A DNA stretch of 64,000 bases from Peptococcaceae bacterium (GCA_012517475.1 JAAYUV010000034.1:34638-98637); one strand, 5' to 3'; shown: positions 17,279 to 26,239, counted from the first letter of the stretch. Numbers and translations are program-made. Notes: generated from the sequence alone by a model not told the origin.

Positions 17279-17635
17279 ATGAAAGACAGGGGCGCGGCAT
17301 TATTAACATCCGTTATTGCCATTATCGTTTTAGCTTTAATTGCAGGAACGTTCTATTCCCTTTCAGCGAGCCGGGCAAGGATGGAGACATCGGAAGAGAA
17401 GGGACTAAAGGCTTACTACTTAGCGGAGGCAGGAATCCAGTTTGGAATCGCCCATGCCTATCAACTTTCGGATATACCGGATGCCCCGGTTACACAGGAA
17501 AATCCTTTTGGATCAAGTTATGGGGGCAGTTTTACGGTTTCATGGATCGATAACGGGACCACGGTACTGGTAAGGAGCACAGGTCAGTACCAAGGAGTCA
17601 CCCGGAAATTAGAAGCCAACTTTTTGATGGAATAA
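17279..17635 (+). CDS. PilX/GspK-like minor pilin
   Basis: A 118-residue protein with MKDRGAALLTSVIAIIVLALIAGTFY, the PilX_N-type start in which the usual +5 Glu of prepilins is replaced by other residues. The motif KGLKAYYLAEAGIQFGIAHA follows the helix and is typical of PilX/GspK family members. GGGGGAATATAATG supplies a ribosome-binding site. The missing Glu fits a tip-most subunit, as known for GspK. It completes the set of minor pilins in cluster 1. Confidence 0.85.
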   Translation: MKDRGAALLTSVIAIIVLALIAGTFYSLSASRARMETSEEKGLKAYYLAEAGIQFGIAHAYQLSDIPDAPVTQENPFGSSYGGSFTVSWIDNGTTVLVRSTGQYQGVTRKLEANFLME

Positions 17636-17661
17636 TCATTTCTTGGAGGGGAGGAAAAGGG

Positions 17662-18246
17662 ATGTTTAAAGTCCGGAAGCTCATCGGAGTTCTGCTGCTC
17701 ACACTTCTTCTATTATTATCTGCCGGTTGCAGCGAGGGCAGCCCGGGAGAGGTTAATGAAAACGATACAAATTATCACAGTGATGATGATAATGCTCCCC
17801 GAACTTTTGTTTTTGCAGACCAGTATCCTTACCCCGGGAAAAAAGCCGAATGCACTATTCTGGATAAAACCCCCAATGTTCCTCATACAGTTTATATTTA
17901 CGTCATTAACAACGGGGAAAACTGGAAGGATAATGACGTAAGGAATATTACAATTACGTATTATGATTTAACCAGGCCCGGTGTTACTGTGGCAATCAAT
18001 TCAAGTCAGATTCACATTCTCAAAGATGGAAAGAAAGATGATCAGACCTATATTCGGGTAGATAATGTTGTGTATCCACAAAACGCCAGGGGCTATTTCC
18101 TTATCCAAGGTGAAATTGAACAAGGGAACAATAAATGGTATCAGAAATCGGTTTCGAGTAACCAGTACAACTATGGGACTCCTCCTCCGGTCCAACCACC
18201 GCTTAAAAAAGAAAACCTTATCTATGAAAAAGAAATTGTTCAGTAG
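17662..18246 (+). CDS. predicted lipoprotein of the pilus cluster
   Basis: A 194-residue exported protein. The lipoprotein signal MFKVRKLIGVLLLTLLLLLSAGC ends in the lipobox LSAGC, so the Cys at about 23 would be lipidated. The mature part is a beta-rich domain with VPHTVYIYVINNGENW and the repeated Asn/Asp-Gly turns expected of an immunoglobulin-like or CARDB-like fold; I see no catalytic motif. It ends in a Pro-rich tail. It lies between the minor pilins and pilM, and GGAGGGGAGGAAAAGGG supplies a strong ribosome-binding site. A pilus-associated envelope role is inferred from location only. Confidence 0.75.
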   Translation: MFKVRKLIGVLLLTLLLLLSAGCSEGSPGEVNENDTNYHSDDDNAPRTFVFADQYPYPGKKAECTILDKTPNVPHTVYIYVINNGENWKDNDVRNITITYYDLTRPGVTVAINSSQIHILKDGKKDDQTYIRVDNVVYPQNARGYFLIQGEIEQGNNKWYQKSVSSNQYNYGTPPPVQPPLKKENLIYEKEIVQ

Positions 18247-18258
18247 GAGACTTCATCC

Positions 18259-20736
18259 ATGAAAAAACATTGGCTGGCCGTAATCCGCGATCATAACCTC
18301 AGTATCGCCAGAGTCGCTGCCGGAAGAAATCATGAAATGAAAGTAATGTTCCTTTCGGAGTATAATTCTGAAGGAACGGGACATACCGAGACGGGGGAAT
18401 CGTTTGACCTGGATTTTGGGGGCATAAAGAACTGGCTCCAAAGACAGCGGGTTCCGCTGAAACAGCTGAAACTGGCCGTATCAAGTTTTGGCCTGATTAC
18501 CAGGGTCATTGCCCTTCCCAAAATGACCAATAATGATCTCGAAAAACTCATTACCGATCATATTGACCAATATTTTACTTTTAATGTCCAAAATTACATT
18601 ATTGATTACAGAGTCCTTAACAAGTATTGGGAAAATGAAAAACCAATGATTAATGTTTTAATGGCGGCCTTCCCCCGGGAGAGAATGGAGAATGTGTGGT
18701 CGTTATGCCAGTATCTGGGCTTTGAACCGATGGTCGTGGATCTGACAGCGGATTGTTTGGCCAGGCTTTATTCCAACCTTGCGGAAAAAGTACAAGGGAC
18801 CCGTTCACCCGACAGTGAACCGGGAACGATCCCCGGAGATATGGCGATTGTCTCTTTGAATGGAGACAAAGTGGAATTCGTTCTTTTGGAAAACGGGGTC
18901 TTTTTCTTATACTCGGATATGGAATTAGATCTAAGAACAGTTTCTGCAGATATCAATCAGAAAATCTCGGAACAAGTTCATTTAACGACAAAATTAGAAG
19001 AAGATAAAGTCCCTTTTCTCCGATTGGAAAAGGAAGAAGTTCCTTTGCCTCAATCGGGTGAACTTCTTCTTCAGCCAAGAGTACAAGCGACCTTTGAGGG
19101 AAATTTATTTGCTGCGGGATCAGAGAAAATTACCCTTAATTTGTCTTCTTATACCGATGATGTGAAATTATTGTCTTCCCAGGATGATACCACTAATCTC
19201 TTGCAAGACAATATTGAGGTAGGAGAAAAATCTGAAGATAAAGCCTTGTCAATGACAGGTATAGGTTTTGAGGATATGCAGGAGATCGCGCCGGGGGATG
19301 TTTCTGTACCCCTTGATTTCACCGTCCGGGAGGTGCGGGAACGGCTTTTGAATCAGCTGATCGGATTAGAAGATCAGGAGCGCGGCAGGGAGGATCATGA
19401 CTTCGCTGGGAACAAGGAAGATGATGATTTCGATTTCCGCCTGGAGGATTTTTATGAGGATGATGATGAGGATTTTTTTACAAGTGATAAAAAAATTACA
19501 AATTTTGATATTGATCCCAAAGCGGATAATTCATATTTTTCTTTGAATGAGTTGGGATTTTCTCAAGAACCTTGGAAAGAAATAAAGGACAGCAATACTT
19601 ATTCTGTTGAATCTGTTGTAGATGAGACGGAAAATGAAAATTTCTTTGCTGAAGAGATAGAAGAAGTAAAAGCAAGCCAACCAACATCAAACGAAGAATT
19701 TTTACACATTGTCGATGAAGATGTTTTTATGGACTTGGCCAAAGCCCTGCCCCAGTTGGATTTTTCTATTGTTCAGAATCAACAGGATCAGCAAACGGGT
19801 ATCCCTTTGCTGGAGATGGAGTCTGTTGAGGAAGTTCCGGTAAGCAGCCATGATGTTCCCGGGGACAATTTTGAGGAGAATTTCGTAGAAGACAATCTGC
19901 TTTTGCTTGACGAAGAGAAAGATGACTTTAAGCAAGCTGCTTTGTTGATCAACCACAAAAAAGAAGAGCAAGAAGAGTTTGTCCTGGAAGATCTTTTTGT
20001 TCCCCTGGAAAACTTGGATGAAGAGTTAGCCATTACCTTAACCAACCAGCAGATGGCTAAACAGGAAGACCTACCGGAAGATTCGGAAGAAGACGGCCTG
20101 TATTCTTTACTGCAGGATTTTCCGGAGTTCACGTTGGAAGATATTCCCGAGTTACAGTTGGAAAGTTTACCTGAGCTGCCATTGGAAGGTCTTCCGGAGA
20201 TATCTCCGGAAGAAATGGAGCAATTAGGTTCAAACGCTGTAATTCACGAAGAAAGTACTTCTCAAGGATCGGAAAAACGGGAAGAATTGATTGACCTGGA
20301 TCGTTCTCTGCAAAACGAACTCAAAACGGTGCCTCCCATCACCATCCCTATTGGTATTGAAGAAAAAAGCATTTTTGATAACCTGGACTTAAATATGGGA
20401 GCGGGAGGTTTGGAGAAAATTGAAGCCCGCCTCATGGACCGGGATCCCAAAGATGAGCTGGAAGATAACCTTAGTCCGGTTTTATCGACCCTTTCCGAAC
20501 TTTTAAGCTTTTTTGCGGCCCGTCACTTTGGACAGACTGTCCATTCTGTATATCTAACCGGGGAGTTTTGTAATTTGCCTTATCTGGAAGATATTTTCCG
20601 GGAAAATCTTGGTGTCAATACGGTGATCGGTTTTCCGAACGGCTGGAAGCCCAGGTTTGAAGGAAATAGTAAAGCTCTGGCCGGAGAGTGGCAAAAGTAT
20701 GGGAGTTTATACGGTCTTGCCCTGAGGGAGGATTAG
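18259..20736 (+). CDS. PilM-like protein with a very long acidic insertion
   Basis: An 825-residue protein, far longer than a normal PilM (about 350). Residues 1-230 resemble the first half of the actin-like PilM fold (MKKHWLAVIRDHNLSIARV, then AVSSFGLITRVIALPKM). The last ~120 residues (LSELLSFFAARHFGQTVHSVYLTGEFCNLPYLEDI) resemble the closing PilM subdomain with its TGEF phosphate loop. Between them lie some 450 residues that are strongly acidic and low in complexity, including the tandem LEDIPELQ / LESLPELP / LEGLPEIS repeats near 625-655. pilN starts at the next base. It probably recruits partners to the cytoplasmic ring; nucleotide binding may be lost. Confidence 0.8.
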   Translation: MKKHWLAVIRDHNLSIARVAAGRNHEMKVMFLSEYNSEGTGHTETGESFDLDFGGIKNWLQRQRVPLKQLKLAVSSFGLITRVIALPKMTNNDLEKLITDHIDQYFTFNVQNYIIDYRVLNKYWENEKPMINVLMAAFPRERMENVWSLCQYLGFEPMVVDLTADCLARLYSNLAEKVQGTRSPDSEPGTIPGDMAIVSLNGDKVEFVLLENGVFFLYSDMELDLRTVSADINQKISEQVHLTTKLEEDKVPFLRLEKEEVPLPQSGELLLQPRVQATFEGNLFAAGSEKITLNLSSYTDDVKLLSSQDDTTNLLQDNIEVGEKSEDKALSMTGIGFEDMQEIAPGDVSVPLDFTVREVRERLLNQLIGLEDQERGREDHDFAGNKEDDDFDFRLEDFYEDDDEDFFTSDKKITNFDIDPKADNSYFSLNELGFSQEPWKEIKDSNTYSVESVVDETENENFFAEEIEEVKASQPTSNEEFLHIVDEDVFMDLAKALPQLDFSIVQNQQDQQTGIPLLEMESVEEVPVSSHDVPGDNFEENFVEDNLLLLDEEKDDFKQAALLINHKKEEQEEFVLEDLFVPLENLDEELAITLTNQQMAKQEDLPEDSEEDGLYSLLQDFPEFTLEDIPELQLESLPELPLEGLPEISPEEMEQLGSNAVIHEESTSQGSEKREELIDLDRSLQNELKTVPPITIPIGIEEKSIFDNLDLNMGAGGLEKIEARLMDRDPKDELEDNLSPVLSTLSELLSFFAARHFGQTVHSVYLTGEFCNLPYLEDIFRENLGVNTVIGFPNGWKPRFEGNSKALAGEWQKYGSLYGLALRED

Positions 20737-21279
20737 ATGAAGGAACGAGCGCAGTTTAACTATGCCCAACGCTGGAGAATAGAACAAAGCGGAAATAAAC
20801 GCCTTACCCAAAAAAGGAAGAAAAGCATTTTCGCCTTCACGCTGATAAGTTTTTTAGTTGTTGCGCTTTTGGCCTCCCCTTGGGTTTGGCAGTTTATTCT
20901 GAACTATCAACTGGATAAAATTGAACAAAGCATTACGGCGTATCATGATGTGGCGGTTACCATGGAGGATGTAGACCGGCTGAAAGGTGAGATTGCCAGA
21001 ATGAACAGCTTTCTGGCGATTTCTCAGGGAAAGTCCAAAAAACCACGGGAGGTTCTAACACAAATCAACAAGTTACTTCCGACGGGTACAACTGTGACTT
21101 CTTTTTCTCTCCAGGCGGATAATTCGGTTCAAATCAATGTCGATGTACCAGGGCCGGTTGATTTGGCCAAGTTCTGGATGAATTTCAGGGATTCGGGGCT
21201 TTTTACGGATTTTGACATGAAAACGGTGTCTCTAACGGATGAAGTTCAACATCTGAGTCTTACATTAAAGTTAAAGTAG
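20737..21279 (+). CDS. pilN: type IV pilus alignment protein PilN (cluster 1)
   Basis: A 180-residue bitopic membrane protein: a basic cytoplasmic N-terminus (about 1-30), one membrane helix at 31-50 (IFAFTLISFLVVALLASPWV), a coiled coil, and a ferredoxin-like periplasmic-type domain. The motif LLPTGTTVTSFSLQ and the final SLTLKLK strand are typical of PilN. The short cytoplasmic tail is where PilM binds in known systems. It starts directly after the pilM stop. With PilO it bridges the membrane platform to the pilus. Confidence 0.85.
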   Translation: MKERAQFNYAQRWRIEQSGNKRLTQKRKKSIFAFTLISFLVVALLASPWVWQFILNYQLDKIEQSITAYHDVAVTMEDVDRLKGEIARMNSFLAISQGKSKKPREVLTQINKLLPTGTTVTSFSLQADNSVQINVDVPGPVDLAKFWMNFRDSGLFTDFDMKTVSLTDEVQHLSLTLKLK

Positions 21280-21294
21280 GGGAATTAGAGGCCT

Positions 21295-21825
21295 ATGAAT
21301 AAGCAAAAAAACCAGATCCTATTCTTGGCTGCGGTTATCGTTTTAGGCATCCTTTATGCCTATGTCCAGTATTTATTTATTCCGGAATGGGGTGTCTTAA
21401 AACAAAAGACTGCCCAGGTCTCTGAGCGTCAGGCCTATCTTACCCGGATGGAAAACAGCTATAAAGATTTTTCTGCGCTGAAGCAACAGTCTTCAAGCCT
21501 GAAAGCCCAGGTTTCGGTCTTGGATAAGAAAGTCCCCAAGAAACTGGATAAACCGGATATCATGCTTACGATATATAATTTGGCCAAAAATAACGGCCTC
21601 AGTCCCAAGAGTCTTACTTATGAACCCATTAAAGATGAAGGGCAGTACCTGACGATGGGGATGAATTTTTCCTGTACCGGACCGGCAGAGAATATTTATA
21701 CCTTGGTGGATCAATTTTTGAAAGGAAATAAATATATTTTTGCTTTGGACAGCATCAGTTTTACTTCAAATAAAGACGGATCGACTGCGAATATGCGGAT
21801 TGTGGCATATGCCTATAAGCCATAA
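21295..21825 (+). CDS. pilO: type IV pilus alignment protein PilO (cluster 1)
   Basis: A 176-residue bitopic protein: one membrane helix near 8-27 (ILFLAAVIVLGILYAYVQYL), a coiled coil, then a small alpha/beta domain with LTYEPIKDEGQYLTMGMNFSCTG. Architecture and the position 15 bp behind pilN identify PilO, its heterodimer partner. A terminator lies 38 bp beyond the stop, marking the end of the cluster 1 transcript. Full length. Confidence 0.85.
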   Translation: MNKQKNQILFLAAVIVLGILYAYVQYLFIPEWGVLKQKTAQVSERQAYLTRMENSYKDFSALKQQSSSLKAQVSVLDKKVPKKLDKPDIMLTIYNLAKNNGLSPKSLTYEPIKDEGQYLTMGMNFSCTGPAENIYTLVDQFLKGNKYIFALDSISFTSNKDGSTANMRIVAYAYKP

Positions 21826-21862
21826 TCTGTTTTCGACATACCAGAATTATTGAATTTTGGAA

Positions 21863-21892
21863 GGGCAGGACCAAACCTGCTCTTTTCATTTT
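21863..21892 (+). terminator. terminator of pilus cluster 1
   Basis: GGGCAGG / CCTGCTC stem (one G-U pair), 6-base loop, then TTTTCATTTT. It separates pilO from sigK. Confidence 0.75.
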
Positions 21893-21939
21893 CTGATTCA
21901 ATGAAGTCGCACTGAAAAATTTCATTAATCCGGATAAGC

Positions 21940-21967
21940 AGTATTCCTTGCTCCTAAGCATAGTAAT
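21940..21967 (+). promoter_or_regulatory. sigma-E-like promoter candidate for sigK
   Basis: AGTATT at 21940-21945, 13-bp spacer, CATAGTAAT at 21959-21967. This resembles the sigma-E pattern (ATA at -35, CATA at -10) expected for sigK. It is an eye match only. Confidence 0.4.
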
Positions 21968-21998
21968 TTATAAGAGCATGCTAAAGGAGTGACGGAGT

Positions 21999-22745
21999 AT
22001 GATTACGGAAGTTTTTTTAGTCGGACTCGCTTTGTCTGTGATTAAAGGGGTAACCCTTTTCGTATCTTATATCAATAATAATGCATTTCCACAGCCTCTT
22101 AATGAACAGGAAGAATCTGAATATCTTAAGGTCCTGGCTGATTTCAAGGATAAGTCCAAAGAATCTCCCAATGAACTCATTGTAGAAAATGCAAGAAATA
22201 AGCTGATAGAGCATAATTTAAGACTTGTCGCTCATCTGGTAAAGAAATATGATGGGACAGGAGAGGACAGCGATGATCTTATTTCCATTGGCACCATCGG
22301 TTTAATTAAAGGGATCAATACCTATAATGCGGATAAAGGAACCCGCCTGGCAACTTATGCGGCCCGCTGTATTGAAAACGAAATCCTGATGTATTTAAGG
22401 TCCCTGAAAAAATCCAGGGGAGAAGTATCCATGTATGACCCGATTGGGACAGATAAAGAGGGGAATACGATTAATCTGATCGATGTTTTAGGAACCGACC
22501 CAGACGCCATTTCCGACCAGGTAGAAAGTGAATTCGAACAGCGGGTGGTTATCGATAAATTAAAGTGTTTATCCAAGAGAGAACGAATGGTCATTCAATT
22601 GCGTTTCGGGTTAATGAACGGACCCAAGAAGACCCAACGGGAAATTGCCAAGATGTTGGGGATTTCCCGGTCCTATGTTTCCCGTATCGAAAAGAAAGCG
22701 GTGCAAAAACTGACGGAAGAAATGAAAGAACATAAACCATCCTGA
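21999..22745 (+). CDS. sigK: sporulation sigma factor sigma-K (pro-sigma-K)
   Basis: A 248-residue sigma factor of late mother-cell sporulation. The N-terminus MITEVFLVGLALSVIKGVTL is the hydrophobic pro-sequence that SpoIVFB removes in Bacillus; then come region 2 (LVAHLVKKYDGTGEDSDDLI, GTRLATYAARCIENEILMYL) and region 4 with its helix-turn-helix (TQREIAKMLGISRSYVSRIE). The gene is continuous, so no skin-type element interrupts it. A strong ribosome-binding site (AAAGGAGTG) precedes ATG. It lies between pilus cluster 1 and aro genes rather than in a sporulation operon. Confidence 0.96.
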   Translation: MITEVFLVGLALSVIKGVTLFVSYINNNAFPQPLNEQEESEYLKVLADFKDKSKESPNELIVENARNKLIEHNLRLVAHLVKKYDGTGEDSDDLISIGTIGLIKGINTYNADKGTRLATYAARCIENEILMYLRSLKKSRGEVSMYDPIGTDKEGNTINLIDVLGTDPDAISDQVESEFEQRVVIDKLKCLSKRERMVIQLRFGLMNGPKKTQREIAKMLGISRSYVSRIEKKAVQKLTEEMKEHKPS

Positions 22746-22757
22746 TGAAGAGAAGTG

Positions 22758-22787
22758 TTGCTCTGGAATATTCGGCTGATATATAAT
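22758..22787 (+). promoter_or_regulatory. promoter of yqeG-aroE-aroK-aroB
   Basis: TTGCTC at 22758-22763, 18-bp spacer, TATAAT at 22782-22787, about 40 bp before the YqeG gene. It may drive the whole shikimate run that follows. Confidence 0.5.
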
Positions 22788-22826
22788 AGTTTGGAATAGA
22801 ATTTTGAAAGCAGAGGATAGGACAGG

Positions 22827-23342
22827 ATGATCGGAATTTTGCGGCCATATCTGCAGTATGAATCTTTGCAAGATATTCCGGTCGAGGATCTTCTGGCGAA
22901 AGGGATCAGGGGACTGCTGTTGGACCTTGATAATACGGTTGCTCCCTGGAATGATAAGTCGCTCACGAGAGAAGTAATCGATTGGTTTGAAAAAATTAAA
23001 AAGGCAGGCATCAGGGCCTGCATTGTTTCCAATAATCAGCGTCCGGACAGGGTTTCCGCGGTAGCCGATGTTCTTGGCATCTTTTATGTCTATAAGGCTT
23101 CCAAACCCAGGAAGAAAGCGTTTTATTCGGGGCTTGATACTTTGGGACTGCAAAGTACTGAAGTGGCTGTGATTGGGGATCAATTATTTACGGATGTCTT
23201 CGGTGGCAACAGGCTGGGGATGAAGACAATCCTTGTTTCGCCAATTGACGAAAAGGAGTTTGCCGGGACTAAGGTTTTGCGTTTTATGGAAAGAATCGTT
23301 GGCAGAAAGGCCAGGTTTACAAGGAATATTCGAAAGGCTTAA
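22827..23342 (+). CDS. yqeG: YqeG family HAD-IIIA phosphatase
   Basis: A 171-residue HAD-superfamily protein. Motif I is LLLDLDNTVAPWND (nucleophile Asp), motif II is CIVSNNQRPDR, and motif IV is VAVIGDQLFTDVFGGNRLG. The family acts on small phosphorylated metabolites, and phosphatidylglycerophosphate has been shown as substrate for some homologues; the substrate here is not known. In Bacillus it precedes yqeH and aroE, and it precedes aroE here too, 22 bp upstream. Cytosolic, full length. Confidence 0.92.
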   Translation: MIGILRPYLQYESLQDIPVEDLLAKGIRGLLLDLDNTVAPWNDKSLTREVIDWFEKIKKAGIRACIVSNNQRPDRVSAVADVLGIFYVYKASKPRKKAFYSGLDTLGLQSTEVAVIGDQLFTDVFGGNRLGMKTILVSPIDEKEFAGTKVLRFMERIVGRKARFTRNIRKA

Positions 23343-23364
23343 ACATAACGAGGTACTGTAAAGG

Positions 23365-24207
23365 ATGAAATTTGCAATTATCGGGAATCCGGTCGACCAT
23401 TCCCTTTCCCCTGAAATGCATGACGCAGGATATAGAGCCTTGGGTTTGAATGCGGTATATCACCGCATTCCTGTTACTATATCCGGAATCGGGCAGGGAG
23501 TCCGGTACCTGTTGGACAATCACTACGATGGGTGGAATGTAACCTATCCGTTAAAGGAAGCCATTCTTCCTTTCTTAGATCAGGTCTCACCGGATGCCTT
23601 GCATATCGGGGCGGTCAATACAGTTAAAAGAGTCGATGGTCGGCTGATCGGTCACAATACTGACGGAGAAGGTTTTGTTCAATCACTGCCGGCTAAAGGA
23701 TTTGAATTAAACGGAAAAATAGCAGTGATTCTGGGGGCAGGGGGAGCGGCCAAAGCCATTGCCGTTTCTTTAGCTCAAAAGGGGATGCAGATCCTGATTT
23801 TAAACCGCAATAAAGAGAAAGCACAGGAACTAGCCGAACAGGTATGCAAGCTCGGAGGGAATGCTGCTTGGGGATGCTTTGGAGCCGGTGATTGGCTGCA
23901 CAGCGTAGACCTTTTAATACAAACAACCCCTGTCGGAATGAAGAGTGAGAGATACCCTTTTCAGCTCAAAGGAATTAATCCTTCTTCCTTAGTTGTGGAT
24001 ATCATTTATTATCCTGAGAAAACTCGTTTCCTTGCAGATGCTGAAGAAAATGGATGCAGAACAATGAACGGGTTGGGAATGTTATTATACCAGGGGATTC
24101 TTGCCTGGAAGTTTTGGCTGAATGTGGAAGCGCCTGTATCCGTCATGCACAGGGCTCTGACAGAAAAAATAAGGAGCTTGGACCAAGGTGAGAGTGAGAA
24201 CAAATGA
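23365..24207 (+). CDS. aroE: shikimate dehydrogenase (NADP+)
   Basis: A 280-residue enzyme that reduces 3-dehydroshikimate to shikimate. Substrate-binding motifs are GNPVDHSLSPEMHDAGYRAL, NVTYPLKEAILPFLD (catalytic Lys) and GAVNTVKR..G.LIGHNTDG; the NADP loop is ILGAGGAAKAIAVSLAQKG followed by LNRNKEKA. The end GMLLYQGILAWKFW is typical. It overlaps the following pseudopilin gene by 20 bp, which places a pilus-type gene inside the shikimate operon. Confidence 0.97.
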   Translation: MKFAIIGNPVDHSLSPEMHDAGYRALGLNAVYHRIPVTISGIGQGVRYLLDNHYDGWNVTYPLKEAILPFLDQVSPDALHIGAVNTVKRVDGRLIGHNTDGEGFVQSLPAKGFELNGKIAVILGAGGAAKAIAVSLAQKGMQILILNRNKEKAQELAEQVCKLGGNAAWGCFGAGDWLHSVDLLIQTTPVGMKSERYPFQLKGINPSSLVVDIIYYPEKTRFLADAEENGCRTMNGLGMLLYQGILAWKFWLNVEAPVSVMHRALTEKIRSLDQGESENK

Positions 24208-24625
24208 TACCGGATATACGTTGCTGGAAATCCTGCTTGTATTGGTGCTTTTAGCAGGAGGAGGTTTCTTTTTGCTCATTCAAATACCTCATGATATTCA
24301 GGAAAACAGCATTGAAATTTCCGCTTCAAGGTTGCTGCAGGATTTAAGGGAAGTACAGCAAGCATCAATGTCCGGAAACATTTGGTACCGGGTGAAATTT
24401 TACTCCCAAACAAATGAGTATATGATCTTTAAAGCGGGAGAATTCTTACGTTCCGTTCGTCTTTACCCGGGGGTGGTTTTTGGCAACACCCCTCCCGAGC
24501 TTATTTTTTTACCTTCCGGAGTTCCTTCAACCGGAATGACGGTGACCTTAAGAACCGGGGACCGGGAAAGAAAAGTAATCATAGCGCCTGTCATGGGCAG
24601 GATGAGGATCGAGATAGAGAGGTAA
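24188..24625 (+). CDS. GspH/FimT-type pseudopilin nested between aroE and aroK
   Basis: A 145-residue protein with a prepilin start: MRVRTNDTG then YTLLEILLVLVLLAGGGFF, where the mature residue is Tyr and the +5 Glu is present. The remainder (SASRLLQDLREVQQASMSGN, then IWYRVKFYSQTNEYMIF) resembles GspH/FimT minor pilins. The start is GTG at 24188, 17 bases after AAGGAG. It overlaps aroE by 20 bp and aroK by one base, so it must be translated from the aro mRNA. It may supply a minor pilin for either cluster; its placement suggests that cluster 2 genes and aro genes form one old neighbourhood. Confidence 0.85.
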   Translation: MRVRTNDTGYTLLEILLVLVLLAGGGFFLLIQIPHDIQENSIEISASRLLQDLREVQQASMSGNIWYRVKFYSQTNEYMIFKAGEFLRSVRLYPGVVFGNTPPELIFLPSGVPSTGMTVTLRTGDRERKVIIAPVMGRMRIEIER

Positions 24626-25155
24626 TGACTTTGACAAATGCACAACATGGCAATCTGAAGAATATTATTCTTGTCGGTTTTATGGCTGCAGGCAAAAGCA
24701 GCGTAGGAAGGACCTTAGCCAGAGAACTTGGCTGGGACTTTCTGGATACGGATAGCGAGATAGAAAAAGTGACCGGAATGAAGATCCCGGATATGTTTCG
24801 GAAATATGGTGAAGTCAGATTCCGTTCGGAAGAAAATTTGGTTATTAAAAAATTGAAAGATATTACTTATACCGTAATTGCAACGGGTGGAGGCTCCATC
24901 TTGTTCGAAGAAAACAGGAGACTGCTCGAAGAACTGGGGATGATGGTACATCTCTATGTGCCGGTGGACGTAGCTCTGCAAAGGGTAAAAAGGCGTCAGG
25001 ACAGGCCCCTTTTCAATAAAAGTCTGAGCGAGATTCAAAAGCTCTGGCAGGAAAGACTTGTAATCTATAATCAGATTCCGATTACGATAGATACATCTGC
25101 AAGGAGCATTGAAGAGATAGCAGAAGAAATTCTGGCGATTGTGAAAGGCGGTTAA
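24625..25155 (+). CDS. aroK: shikimate kinase
   Basis: A 176-residue P-loop kinase that phosphorylates shikimate. Walker A is GFMAAGKSSVGRTLA (about 21-35), followed by FLDTDSEIEKVTGMKIPDMF with the substrate Asp, then RSEENLVIKKL and TGGGSILFEENRRLL. The lid Arg lies in RRQDRPLF. The ATG overlaps the preceding stop (TAATG), and aroB follows four bases after its stop, so aroE, the pseudopilin, aroK and aroB are one transcription unit. Confidence 0.96.
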   Translation: MTLTNAQHGNLKNIILVGFMAAGKSSVGRTLARELGWDFLDTDSEIEKVTGMKIPDMFRKYGEVRFRSEENLVIKKLKDITYTVIATGGGSILFEENRRLLEELGMMVHLYVPVDVALQRVKRRQDRPLFNKSLSEIQKLWQERLVIYNQIPITIDTSARSIEEIAEEILAIVKGG

Positions 25156-25159
25156 CAGC

Positions 25160-26239
25160 ATGCGACAGAGAATTGATGTTGGCGGAAGTCATGGTTATCC
25201 ATTATTTTTAGGGGTCCCTATAGAAGAACTGGGGGGCTACCTGGAGGAACGATACGGCGCCAGAGGGCACTATCTGATTATTACCAATACCCTGGTTGCG
25301 GATTTATACGCCGATAAGCTAATGAATGGTTTAAAACAATTTCGTACCGAGCTGATTGCAGTACCGGACAGTGAAGAGGAAAAATCCCTGAACCGGATCA
25401 GTAAGCTTACGGAACAAGCCTTGCGCTGCAGGGCGGACCGGGATACCATGGTTTTAGCTCTTGGAGGAGGGGTCATAGGAGACCTGGCTGGTTTTTTTGC
25501 CAGTATTTTTATGAGAGGAATAAGATATATTCATATTCCCACCACCTTACTGGCTCAAATCGACTCCAGCATTGGGGGTAAAGTTGCGGTAAATCATCCT
25601 TCCGGAAAAAATTTATTGGGATCTTTTTATCCGCCGCAGGCAGTTTGGACAGACTTTTCGACATTGGATACTCTTCCCTGGAAAGAGATTCAGAACGGGC
25701 TTGCCGAAACAATTAAACATGCGCTGGTATCCGATCCGAATTTGTTTGACTTTATTGAAAGCCATACTGAGGAAATAAAATGTGCAGATTTTAAAGTAAT
25801 GAAGGAATTGGCGATGAGATCATTGGCCGTCAAGGTTAAGATTGTATCGGAAGACGAAAAAGAGAAAGGACAAAGGATTCTTTTAAACCTTGGACACAGT
25901 TTTGGCCATGCGCTGGAAACGGATGAAGCCTATAAAGGGGTTACCCATGGGCAAGGCGTCAGTATCGGTCTTGCAGCTGCATCCAGTCTGGCTCACGCCA
26001 GGGGGCTTATGACCGATTCGCAGTTGGACAGAATCATTAACCTGCTGACGAAGTTGGATTTGCCAACATCGATTGAATCCAGGGATCCAGAGATCTTGCT
26101 GAATCATATGTCGGCGGACAAAAAAAACAAAGCAGGAAACAAAATCCTCGTTTTACCCGTTGGAATTGGAAAATCCTCTGTCGCGACAGATTGTGAAGAT
26201 GAGGAAATCGTAAAAGCCTGGAAAAAAGTAATAAAATAA
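25160..26239 (+). CDS. aroB: 3-dehydroquinate synthase
   Basis: A 359-residue NAD- and metal-dependent enzyme that makes 3-dehydroquinate from DAHP. The NAD loop is ALGGGVIGDLAGFFASIFMRG, then PTTLLAQIDSSIGGKVAVNH (catalytic Lys) and the metal ligands in LNLGHSFGHALE and THGQGVSIG. Full length. Its last ~270 bp, and the 70 bp beyond, recur about 11.3 kb downstream on the other side of the CRISPR island; this left copy is the functional one. It lies four bases behind aroK. Confidence 0.97.
   Translation: MRQRIDVGGSHGYPLFLGVPIEELGGYLEERYGARGHYLIITNTLVADLYADKLMNGLKQFRTELIAVPDSEEEKSLNRISKLTEQALRCRADRDTMVLALGGGVIGDLAGFFASIFMRGIRYIHIPTTLLAQIDSSIGGKVAVNHPSGKNLLGSFYPPQAVWTDFSTLDTLPWKEIQNGLAETIKHALVSDPNLFDFIESHTEEIKCADFKVMKELAMRSLAVKVKIVSEDEKEKGQRILLNLGHSFGHALETDEAYKGVTHGQGVSIGLAAASSLAHARGLMTDSQLDRIINLLTKLDLPTSIESRDPEILLNHMSADKKNKAGNKILVLPVGIGKSSVATDCEDEEIVKAWKKVIK

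Noticed and set aside
21999..22745. A skin-type element in sigK
   Set aside because: The gene is one continuous frame from pro-sequence to region 4.
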